A stretch of DNA of 32,565 bases from Desulfobacterales bacterium (GTDB lineage Bacteria > Desulfobacterota > Desulfobacteria > Desulfobacterales > JARGFK01), in assembly GCA_029211065.1 (NCBI GenBank), contig JARGFK010000050.1, positions 1 through 32,565 on the forward strand, given 5' to 3'. The translations under genes were made by a program, and so were the position numbers. The notes beneath the pieces were generated by a model. That model ran no database searches and was not told the DNA's origin. It was given only the letters and a program-made list of their open reading frames with translations. Below are positions 7,768 to 14,914 of the stretch, piece by piece. How positions within the stretch are numbered: position 1 is the stretch's first letter; each line of letters starts with the position of its first letter.

Positions 7768-8490
7768 TTATTCATTTTCAATGGGAAAGGTCAATTGCGC
7801 GCCGAACCAGCCGATCACCGTCACCATGGGCAGAAAAGATAGGACCAGCAGCAGATATATATACCCGATCCCGCCAAGATTATCCAAAACATCCGGTACC
7901 CTAAGCCGCCATATAAACGCAATGACGGCCAGGACAAGCATCACCGGCGAAAGCCGTTTTTTAATGAGCACGGCCCGAACCGGACGGAAGAGGTAGTTCA
8001 GCCACCAGGTATACAGTCCCGTCAGGATAGTGACGATGGTAAAAAAGATGCCGGCCCCCAGCGAATGCAGGGCCGTCAGTTCAAAGGACTTTACGCCGGT
8101 AATGAGGTAAAGCACATTAAACACAGTGGTGGAAAACATAAAGACAATCGGAAAGTGTACCGTCATGGGATGGGGATGCCGCCGCAGCATGGGGTAGCGC
8201 GCCAGCAGCCATGACAATACGGCCGGCATCTCAACCTCGGACGCCTTTTGTTTTTTGAGAATGCCTACTTGCGAAAACTTTTCAAACACTTCCGGGCCAT
8301 GGGGTGCGGCCTTGATATCCGTGCTGAGATCGGCTCCGGCGCGGTGGCGCTTCATATGCATGCCGGCCTTCCAGCGTTTGCTTTCGCTGATGTCGTAGAC
8401 CTTTCCCTGGTGGGCAATATAAATGGGACTTCCATTTTCTCCGTTGTATTTCGCCAGCTCTTCAGAATCGAATTCTTTCATCATTTTCAC
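7768..8490 (-). CDS. Cytochrome b5-like heme domain fused to a DUF2231-type membrane domain
   Basis: 240 residues from a GTG at 8490. ATGs at 8484 and 8481 are also in frame, and a GGTGA site fits the 8481 start best (237 residues). Residues about 5-78 form a short bacterial cytochrome b5-like domain (YNGENGSPIYIAHQGKVYDI), with likely heme-ligand histidines H49 (KRHRAG) and H64 (AAPHG). Residues about 98-235 contain four hydrophobic segments beginning RRHPHPMTVHFPIV, the pattern of the DUF2231 membrane domain. It probably carries electrons at the membrane; partner unknown. It lies next to the UbiA gene on the same strand with a 92-nt gap, so a link to a quinone is conceivable but unproven. 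Confidence 0.8.
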   Translation of the reverse strand: MKMMKEFDSEELAKYNGENGSPIYIAHQGKVYDISESKRWKAGMHMKRHRAGADLSTDIKAAPHGPEVFEKFSQVGILKKQKASEVEMPAVLSWLLARYPMLRRHPHPMTVHFPIVFMFSTTVFNVLYLITGVKSFELTALHSLGAGIFFTIVTILTGLYTWWLNYLFRPVRAVLIKKRLSPVMLVLAVIAFIWRLRVPDVLDNLGGIGYIYLLLVLSFLPMVTVIGWFGAQLTFPIENE

Positions 8491-8582
8491 CCGTTTCTAT
8501 TCAGTTTTTCAGAAGCCGTTTCGAAATCCCCCAAGAAAGTTCATCATAAAAAAATACCCGACCAGATTTACGCAATAGTGTA

Positions 8583-9533
8583 CTAAGGAACGATAACGGA
8601 AACAACCAGTTTAACCACCACCACCATCAGCAGCGCCAGCGGGTAATAACTGGCCCGGTTGAAAAGGGCCATGGCGTTTTTGCGCTCTTTTATCTTATAT
8701 AACCGCAGGGCCGGAACAATTATAAAATAAATCCCCACAATCAAAAAAACGATGACAACTAACAGTTCAAAAACAGCCTGAGAAAAATGAACAACCGCAA
8801 TATTCAGCATCACGGCGGCGATCAGTGTATAGAGTATCAGGGCCGTGGCCCGTTCGGCGCCGAACCGCACGGGAACCGTTTGGGCTTCAAGCCGCCGGTC
8901 CTCCTCGATGTCGGCCCAGTCATGGGGTATGTTCTGGCCGCCGATTTCCCAGCAGAATATCCATACAAACAACGACAGCATGAATGCCAACGAAGGATCG
9001 GGGTCCACCGCGAATACGGCGGCAACAGCACCGGACGTTTTGACCGCACCGCTCACGAGGGTTCTCAAAGAACTGACCTTCAGCATCAGGCAATAAACCG
9101 CTTCAAGAGCGCAGCCGGCCACGAAAACAACGACGCACACCGGGTTCAGGAGATAGGCGCCCAGCATCGCCAGCCCCCCCCAGGCCAAGACCCAGGTCAA
9201 GCCTTCTCTGTAACTCAGCAGCCCGTAGGCCATGGGATGGCGAACCATGACATCATCCAGGTAGGATTCCGCCGCCGGCAGTTCGCCGCTTTTCACCCTT
9301 TCCCGGTCCACGCGGTAATCGATCACATCATTTAAGGCATATACGGCTGTATAGCCGGCAAAGGCGGTCAAAAGGCCCAGCAGAATCACTTTCAGGGGGG
9401 GGAAGGCTCCCAGCCAAAGCAATGCAGCCAGCGCAGGCGTGCTGATGTCCAGAACGGCATGGGGGGTCCGTGAAAGCGCCCAGAAAAGCTTTATGCGGGA
9501 CAGGCCGTGATGATCGGAAATTGCTGTGTTCAA
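8583..9533 (-). CDS. UbiA-family prenyltransferase
   Basis: 316 residues, an integral membrane enzyme that transfers a prenyl chain from a diphosphate to an acceptor. Both Mg-binding Asp motifs are present: NDVIDYRVD (residues 68-76) and DWADIEED (205-212). Eight or nine hydrophobic segments follow the family pattern, and the length is normal. The start is a TTG at 9533 with GGAAGGA nine nt upstream; no better ATG is seen. The family covers quinone (UbiA/MenA), heme O, chlorophyll and archaeal-type lipid enzymes, and the acceptor cannot be told from sequence. The UbiE-like gene elsewhere in the window makes a quinone-related role possible, but they are not linked. Confidence 0.82.
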   Translation of the reverse strand: MNTAISDHHGLSRIKLFWALSRTPHAVLDISTPALAALLWLGAFPPLKVILLGLLTAFAGYTAVYALNDVIDYRVDRERVKSGELPAAESYLDDVMVRHPMAYGLLSYREGLTWVLAWGGLAMLGAYLLNPVCVVVFVAGCALEAVYCLMLKVSSLRTLVSGAVKTSGAVAAVFAVDPDPSLAFMLSLFVWIFCWEIGGQNIPHDWADIEEDRRLEAQTVPVRFGAERATALILYTLIAAVMLNIAVVHFSQAVFELLVVIVFLIVGIYFIIVPALRLYKIKERKNAMALFNRASYYPLALLMVVVVKLVVSVIVP

Positions 9534-9645
9534 ATCAATTGATCCTTCCTTATGCTCATGCCCGAGGAGGCCGTATTGTTTGTCATCTCGGGCAGGCTGT
9601 TTTTAATAATCGCTCAGGTGTTTAGGCTGAAGGCTGAAGTATTAA

Positions 9646-9790
9646 TAGAACCTATCTCAAAAAAAAGATTTTTGTTTCAGATCAAGGCGAAGCAAGCATA
9701 AACCCGCAGGAATACTTGAGTATTTCGAGGAGTTGATGCGCGGCTTCAACGCCGATATGGGACAAAAAGACTTTTTTGAGATTGGTTCTA
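9646..9790. repeat. 145-bp palindromic MITE-like element
   Basis: The ends TAGAACCTATCTCAAAAAA (9646-9664) and, as reverse complement, TAGAACCAATCTCAAAAAA (9772-9790) match at 18 of 19 positions. Inverted similarity continues inward (…TTTTTGT…/…CTTTTTGT…) to a central AATACT-TG-AGTATT (9711-9724), so the whole unit is one imperfect palindrome. The TA at each tip could be a target duplication of the IS630/mariner type. No coding frame is seen inside. The right tip supplies the TAG stop codon of fumC. As RNA it would fold into a long hairpin after fumC and may act as a terminator or stabiliser. Confidence 0.7.
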
Positions 9791-11167
9791 ATCTTTTTCA
9801 AGCGGCCCCAACAGCCGATTCAATTCCGCCTCGCTTAAAACCTTTTCATCCAGCGCCACTTCCCGGACGGTTTTACCCGTATCATAGGCTTTATTGGCGA
9901 TCCCTGCGGCCCTGTCGTAACCGATCAGCGGGACCAGGGCCGTCACCAGGGCCAGGCTCTGCTCGATATTTGAAAAACATTTCCGGCGGTTGGCCGTAAT
10001 ACCCTTGATGCATTTATGTGCGAACACTTCGGCTGCGGCCGACAACAGGCTGATGGATTGCAGCAGATTATAAGCCATCACCGGCAGCATGACGTTCAAT
10101 TCAAAATTGCCGGACTGCCCCCCCAGGGTAATGGTGGCGTCGTTGCCCATCACCTGGGCTGCTGCCTGGACCACAACCTCCGGAATGACCGGATTTACTT
10201 TTCCCGGCATGATGGAAGAACCGGGTTGGAGTGACGGAAGGGTGATTTCGCCGATCCCGCAACGGGGGCCGCTTCCCATCCAGCGAATATCGTTGGCGAT
10301 TTTAGTCAAGCTGACCGCAAGGGTTTTCAGGGCTCCGCTGGTTTCAACAGCTGCATCCTGGGCGGCCTGGGCCTCAAAGTGATTGACCGCCTCCCGGAAC
10401 GGCGCCCGGGTATGCTCGGCAATCAGCGCAATAACCCGCGGGGCAAACTCCGGATGGGTATTGACGCCGGTGCCCACCGCGGTGCCCCCCAGCGCCAGTT
10501 CGACCAGCCGCACTTCGGCAGCTTTGATTCTGTCCGTCCCCAGTTCAATCTGACGTACATATCCGGAAAATTCCTGGCCCAGGGTGACGGGAACGGCATC
10601 CTGCAAATGGGTTCGGCCGATTTTCTCGATATCGGCAAAGGCGGCCGCCTTGTCCGACAGGGAGCTGTGGAGCACCTGCAGCGACGGAAGCAGGCGATTG
10701 CGGATGGCAGTCACCGCTGCAACATGAAGGGTCGTCGGAATGACATCGTTGCTGGACTGCCCCAGGTTCACGTGGTCATTGGGATGCACCGGCGACTTTC
10801 CGCCTTTTTGCCCGGTAATGATTTCATTGGCCCGTGAAGACAGAACCTCATTCATATTCATGTTGGTTGAAGTGCCGGAGCCGGTCTGAAAGATATCCAC
10901 CGGAAATTGATCGGCATGCTTTGCCGCCAGCACTTCCCGGGCGGCCGCAATAACGGCATCGGCTATTTCCGGCGGCAGAAGCCCCAGTTCTTTGTTCACC
11001 CTGGCGCTGCACTGTTTGATCAGCGCCAGGGCATGGATGAATTCCTGCGGAAACGTCAGCCCGCTGATGGGGAAGTTTTCCACTGCCCGCTGGGTTTGCG
11101 CCCCGTAGTAGGCATTTTCAGGGACACTGATTGTTCCCATGGTGTCTTTTTCCTCCCTGAATTCCAT
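9788..11167 (-). CDS. fumC: Class II fumarate hydratase
   Basis: 459 residues, the usual FumC length. It catalyses reversible hydration of fumarate to malate in the cytoplasm, as an iron-sulfur-free homotetramer. Family signatures are TGSGTSTNMNMNEV (residues 95-108), HPNDHVN (128-134), the catalytic His in GRTHLQDA (H187) and the signature GSSIMPGKVNP (316-326) with the catalytic Ser. GGGGGAAGG precedes the ATG at 11167. It lies 19 nt after korB on the same strand, so it is the last gene of a korA-korB-fumC operon that supplies two steps of the TCA cycle. Its stop codon lies in the tip of the palindromic element at 9646-9790, which may have replaced the original last codons. Confidence 0.96.
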   Translation of the reverse strand: MEFREEKDTMGTISVPENAYYGAQTQRAVENFPISGLTFPQEFIHALALIKQCSARVNKELGLLPPEIADAVIAAAREVLAAKHADQFPVDIFQTGSGTSTNMNMNEVLSSRANEIITGQKGGKSPVHPNDHVNLGQSSNDVIPTTLHVAAVTAIRNRLLPSLQVLHSSLSDKAAAFADIEKIGRTHLQDAVPVTLGQEFSGYVRQIELGTDRIKAAEVRLVELALGGTAVGTGVNTHPEFAPRVIALIAEHTRAPFREAVNHFEAQAAQDAAVETSGALKTLAVSLTKIANDIRWMGSGPRCGIGEITLPSLQPGSSIMPGKVNPVIPEVVVQAAAQVMGNDATITLGGQSGNFELNVMLPVMAYNLLQSISLLSAAAEVFAHKCIKGITANRRKCFSNIEQSLALVTALVPLIGYDRAAGIANKAYDTGKTVREVALDEKVLSEAELNRLLGPLEKD

Positions 11168-11186
11168 TTTGCCTTCCCCCTTTTAC

Positions 11187-12044
11187 TTACTGCTCTGAAA
11201 GTAATGCCTGAAGCCGTTTCTGGCTGTACACTTTCGCAATCAAAGGCCTTTTTTTCAGCGCCGGTATTTGATCCGTGAATGTGGGTATTTCTTTCCGGTA
11301 AAAGATGCCGATGGGAATTTTGTCCCCCCACACCCGGGCCGCGGTGATGGCCGCGGTAAAATCCTCGGTCCGGTGTTTTGCTTTGGCATTCAGGTCATAG
11401 ACCCTTTTTTTATACCAGTCGTAGGTATTGACGCTGTTAAAAGAAACACACGGCTGCAGGATATCGATCAGGCTAAAACCTTTGTGCCGGAAGCCGGCCT
11501 GGATCAGATTGCTGAGATGTTCGGTGTTGCCGGCAAAACCGCGCGCCACAAATCCGGCGCCCAGGGATATGGCAACGGCCAGGGGGTTGAACGATTCGCT
11601 GGTGACCCCCGCCTGCTGCTGTTTGGTCACCATCCCCAGATCGGCCGTGGGGGAGGCCTGCCCCTTGGTCAGCCCGTAGACCTTGTTGTTGTGGGCCAGC
11701 AGGGTAATGTCAAGGTTGCGCCGAATGGCGTGCATGAAATGATTGCCGCCTTCGCCGTAACAATCCCCGTCTCCTGAATTCACCAGTATGTTCAACCGAT
11801 GATTGGCCATCTTGGCGCCGGTGGCCACCGGCAGCGCGCGGCCGTGCAGCCCGTGAAAGGTATTGCATTTCAGGAAATGCGGCGTCTTGGCCGCCTGCCC
11901 GATGCCGGAAATGATCAGGACCTTATCCGGCGTCAAGTCCAGTTTAACCAGGGCGTCTTTGATGGCGGATAAAATCCCGAAATTGCCGCATCCCGGGCAC
12001 CACTGGTTTTCATAATCGGATTCATAGGTTTTAATGCTGACCAT
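11187..12044 (-). CDS. korB: 2-oxoacid:ferredoxin oxidoreductase, beta subunit (2-oxoglutarate type)
   Basis: 285 residues. The subunit holds thiamine diphosphate and passes electrons from 2-oxoglutarate decarboxylation to ferredoxin, forming succinyl-CoA, or runs in reverse as a CO2-fixing step. Visible elements are WCPGCGNFG (residues 15-23) with the Cys pair, and the ThDP motif GDGDCYGEGG...NN (91-120). GLTKGQASPT (124-133) is typical of Kor/2-oxoacid beta subunits. It begins 9 nt after korA ends, with GAGGTG before the ATG. No separate ferredoxin-like delta subunit is encoded here, so this is a two-subunit enzyme. The 2-oxoglutarate call is supported by fumC and sucAB nearby, but other 2-oxoacids are not excluded. 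Confidence 0.88.
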   Translation of the reverse strand: MVSIKTYESDYENQWCPGCGNFGILSAIKDALVKLDLTPDKVLIISGIGQAAKTPHFLKCNTFHGLHGRALPVATGAKMANHRLNILVNSGDGDCYGEGGNHFMHAIRRNLDITLLAHNNKVYGLTKGQASPTADLGMVTKQQQAGVTSESFNPLAVAISLGAGFVARGFAGNTEHLSNLIQAGFRHKGFSLIDILQPCVSFNSVNTYDWYKKRVYDLNAKAKHRTEDFTAAITAARVWGDKIPIGIFYRKEIPTFTDQIPALKKRPLIAKVYSQKRLQALLSEQ

Positions 12045-12053
12045 ATGGACACC

Positions 12054-13745
12054 TCACATCTTTTTTTGAACGCCCTCAATAATCTCTTTCGGATAAAAGG
12101 GCCGGCCGTCATATTTCAGTATCGCGCCGCTAAAATCCAGCCCGGTCTGCTGCCGGATCAACTGGCCAAGCTGGGCCGTGGTGTTCTGCTCCACCATAAT
12201 GATCTTTTTTTTCTTCTGCAGCGCAGTCTTAACCGCACTATCCGGAAACGGCCACAGGTCGGTAAAATGCAAGCTGCCGGCATCGAGGCCCTTTTCTCTC
12301 AGCCCATCCACCGCCTCCTGGATGGCGCCCTTGGTGGATCCCCAGCCGATGAGCAGGATATCGCTGTCCCCATGGTAACCCTGAGGCGGCCGCATTTCCG
12401 AAAGCATGGCCGGCCATTTGGCCTGACGCTTGTCGACCATCCGGACCCGGTCGCTTATGGTTTCGCTGATGTGTCCGTCTTCACGGTGCTCGTCGCTGGA
12501 CACCACCACCAGGGCCTTGCCTTTACAGGGAAGTGCCCGGGGCGATACGCCCGACGGCGTTATGGCAAAGCGCTGGTAGGCCCCTGGGTCTTTCATGTCT
12601 TTATCCCCCACAATAGACCGTTCAATGTTGCGGGGAGCTGCCAGGGGCTTTTCGATTGTAAAAAGGGAATCATTAAAATACTGGTCCACCAGAACAATGG
12701 CCGGCACCTGATATTTTTCAGAAAGGTTAAATGCCCGGGCGGTCATGTCATAGGCCTCCTCCGGGGTGCCCGGCGCAAATACGAACCGGGGAAACTCGTC
12801 CTGGGATGCCCGGATCACAAAATGAAGATCGGCCTGGGCCGTGCGGGTCGGCAGCCCGGTGGCCGGGCCCGGTCGCTGGGCGTTGACGATCACAATCGGC
12901 GTTTCCGTGATGGCGGCAAGTCCCAGCCCTTCCACCATCAGCGAAAAACCGCCGCCGGATGTGGCTGTCATGGCCCGGGCGCCCGCAAAGGCTGCGCCGA
13001 TGACCATGTTGACTGCCGCGATTTCATCTTCAGCCTGCTCCACAACCACGGGGCACTGCCCAGCAAACGACGCCAGATGGGCCATGATGCTGGTGGCGGG
13101 CGACATGGGATAAAAGGCCCCCACCCGGCAGTCTCCAGCCATAGCCCCCAGGGCGACCGCTTTGGACCCCTCCATCAGGATACCCCTGGGTCGGGTCTTT
13201 TTCCAGCTGAAGGCCCACTTGAACGACGTTCCCTTTACCGCGCCAAACCCCAGTTCCGCCGCCTTGATATTTTTTTCCAGGATGTCCCTGCTCTTTTGGC
13301 TGAACTGCTCGGAAAGAATCCGTTTCATTATGCTAAACGGCGCTCCCAGGAGCGCCAGACAGGCGCCGACGGCAACGGTGTTGGAGGTAATCCTGGCCCC
13401 CGCCTGTTTGGCCAGTTCGATAAAGGGAACCGAAACCGCCTTTTTATTTGGACCGGCTCCCTTTTCCATTAAGATGATTCCGCCGGGAACCATTTCCGCG
13501 GCGTGGGTCTGGACGGTTTTATCGTCCATCGCCACCAGCAGGTGAATGCGATGGTCGGGGGCCTGAACCGGCCGGTCGCTGATCCGCACCTGGAAAAAGC
13601 TGCGACCGCCCCGGATTCTTGACTCAAAATCGTTTACGGCCATTACATACATGCCGGCCTGACACACCAGGGCCAGCAGCTGGCCGACGGTCTGGATGCC
13701 TTGGCCGGCTTCTCCTCCGATTTTAATGGAAATATCGATCTTCAT
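12054..13745 (-). CDS. korA: 2-oxoacid:ferredoxin oxidoreductase, fused gamma-alpha subunit (2-oxoglutarate type)
   Basis: 563 residues. The first about 180 form the gamma domain (IGGEAGQGIQTVGQLLAL; SRIRGGRSFFQVR). From about 190 comes the alpha (pyrimidine-binding) domain, beginning GSKAVALGAMAGDCRVGAFYPM, with EDEIAAVNMVIGA and TSGGGFSLMVEGLG typical of KorA. The fusion of gamma and alpha is the normal KorA arrangement. It works with KorB in the cytoplasm. GGGAGGT precedes the ATG. It is the first gene of a korA-korB-fumC operon reading away from the divergent sucAB-lpd operon. The upstream gap must hold its promoter; I find no convincing minus-strand -35/-10 pair there. Confidence 0.9.
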   Translation of the reverse strand: MKIDISIKIGGEAGQGIQTVGQLLALVCQAGMYVMAVNDFESRIRGGRSFFQVRISDRPVQAPDHRIHLLVAMDDKTVQTHAAEMVPGGIILMEKGAGPNKKAVSVPFIELAKQAGARITSNTVAVGACLALLGAPFSIMKRILSEQFSQKSRDILEKNIKAAELGFGAVKGTSFKWAFSWKKTRPRGILMEGSKAVALGAMAGDCRVGAFYPMSPATSIMAHLASFAGQCPVVVEQAEDEIAAVNMVIGAAFAGARAMTATSGGGFSLMVEGLGLAAITETPIVIVNAQRPGPATGLPTRTAQADLHFVIRASQDEFPRFVFAPGTPEEAYDMTARAFNLSEKYQVPAIVLVDQYFNDSLFTIEKPLAAPRNIERSIVGDKDMKDPGAYQRFAITPSGVSPRALPCKGKALVVVSSDEHREDGHISETISDRVRMVDKRQAKWPAMLSEMRPPQGYHGDSDILLIGWGSTKGAIQEAVDGLREKGLDAGSLHFTDLWPFPDSAVKTALQKKKKIIMVEQNTTAQLGQLIRQQTGLDFSGAILKYDGRPFYPKEIIEGVQKKM

Positions 13746-13997
13746 GGGTCTTTACCTCCCGGACAGCCTGGAAACAAACTGCCGTTGATGGGACAAATAG
13801 TGACGCACCACCGGCTTGCGCGCGGGTAATCCTTATATGGCCGACGAGTTTAAAAATCCCACAAAAACCCTAACCCGTCAAGTTAAACCCTATGGGTACA
13901 AAAAACCCGCCGCCTGTTTCCGGAAAAACCATAATATATATGCGATCAACCGAATGAAAACTGAAAGCGATGCCACCGGTCATTCAACAATATCTAT

Positions 13998-14026
13998 TTG
14001 ACACGCCTTCTGTTTTTTCTTATTAT
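13998..14026 (+). promoter_or_regulatory. Strong sigma70-type promoter for the hydrolase-sucA-sucB-lpd operon
   Basis: TTGACA (13998-14003), a 17-nt spacer and TATTAT (14021-14026) form a near-consensus promoter. The transcript should start near 14033, leaving a leader of about 97 nt before the ATG at 14130. The leader contains two CTTATCA copies but no convincing hairpin. The rest of the 384-nt gap (13746-13997) holds short palindromes such as ACCC-TAT-GGGT near 13887-13897 and presumably the korA promoter. No gene is seen in it. Confidence 0.65.
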
Positions 14027-14129
14027 TTCTGCAAATCTTTAATGGCCGCGGTCTATCTTATCAGGCACCATCTCATAATCATAAACCTTATCATTTTTTA
14101 GAACGATTCAAGATTTACAAAAAAAATAG

Positions 14130-14909
14130 ATGGAAAAACAGGTTCATTTTAAAAATCATCTGGGTGAAAAACTCACCGGAACCCTGCACCAACCGGGAAA
14201 GCCCTCCGACGGGGGTATCATTATCGGGCACTGCTTCACCTGCTCCCGTCATACCCGCGTGCTTCAACAAATGGGACGCGAGCTGGCCGCGGCCCGATTC
14301 ACGGTCCTGCGCTTTGATTTTTCCGGAAACGGTCAGAGTGAAGGCGCATTCATCGATTCGAGTTACGCCAAGCATATCGCCGAAATGAAAACCGCCGCAG
14401 CCTTTTTGTCCGCCAACAGCGGCGTTCGATGGATCGGGCTGGCCGGCCATAGTACGGGAGGCAATATCGCGCTGCTGGCCGGCGCCCGCTTGAAAAGCGT
14501 TCGGGCGTTTTGTTTGCTGGCCTCCCGTATATCCGGCATGAAGGCAACCCATTTCCTCAGCACAGCGCAGCAGACCGAAATAGAGAGGTCCGGCCGGGTT
14601 TTCTTTACCAGCCGGGGCCGTTCCCTGGAGATTTCAAAAGATTTTTTTGCTGATGCAGGCAACTATGATATGTTGAAAGTGATCGGTTCCCTCAAAAGAC
14701 CGCTGCTGGTAATCCACGGCGACAGGGACGAAATTGTTCCCATGGACGAAGCCCTCCAGGCACATAAGCTAAATCCGGCTGCGATTACCCTGAAAGTCAT
14801 TCCGGGGGCGGACCATATGTTCAGCCAAGAAGACCATCGCAGTCAGGTGGCCGAAGTGGTGGCCGACTGGTTTACCCGACAGCTGCATAAAAAACATGAC
14901 AAGGCATAG
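14130..14909 (+). CDS. Alpha/beta hydrolase, first gene of the sucAB-lpd operon
   Basis: 259 residues with the serine hydrolase fold. Candidate triad: S108 in GHSTGGN (the nucleophile elbow), D200 in HGDRDEIVP and H229 in GADHMF. The oxyanion region is IIGHCFTCSRHT, where a Cys-rich GHCF replaces the usual HGF. It resembles small esterase-like proteins that occur alone or fused to OsmC domains. The substrate is unknown. It lies only 5 nt before sucA, so it is clearly co-transcribed. A role tied to acyl-CoA or lipoate chemistry would be a guess. The ATG at 14130 fits the family start, but the preceding ATTTACAAAAAAAATAG has no Shine-Dalgarno match, so translation may be weak or leader-dependent. 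Confidence 0.78.
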   Translation: MEKQVHFKNHLGEKLTGTLHQPGKPSDGGIIIGHCFTCSRHTRVLQQMGRELAAARFTVLRFDFSGNGQSEGAFIDSSYAKHIAEMKTAAAFLSANSGVRWIGLAGHSTGGNIALLAGARLKSVRAFCLLASRISGMKATHFLSTAQQTEIERSGRVFFTSRGRSLEISKDFFADAGNYDMLKVIGSLKRPLLVIHGDRDEIVPMDEALQAHKLNPAAITLKVIPGADHMFSQEDHRSQVAEVVADWFTRQLHKKHDKA

Positions 14910-14914
14910 AAACT

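Noticed and set aside
12045-13472. Plus-strand open frame of 475 codons opposite korA
   Set aside because: It is antisense to a clear KorA with all domains, is rich in His/Arg/Gly as expected of a shadow frame, and matches no family I know.
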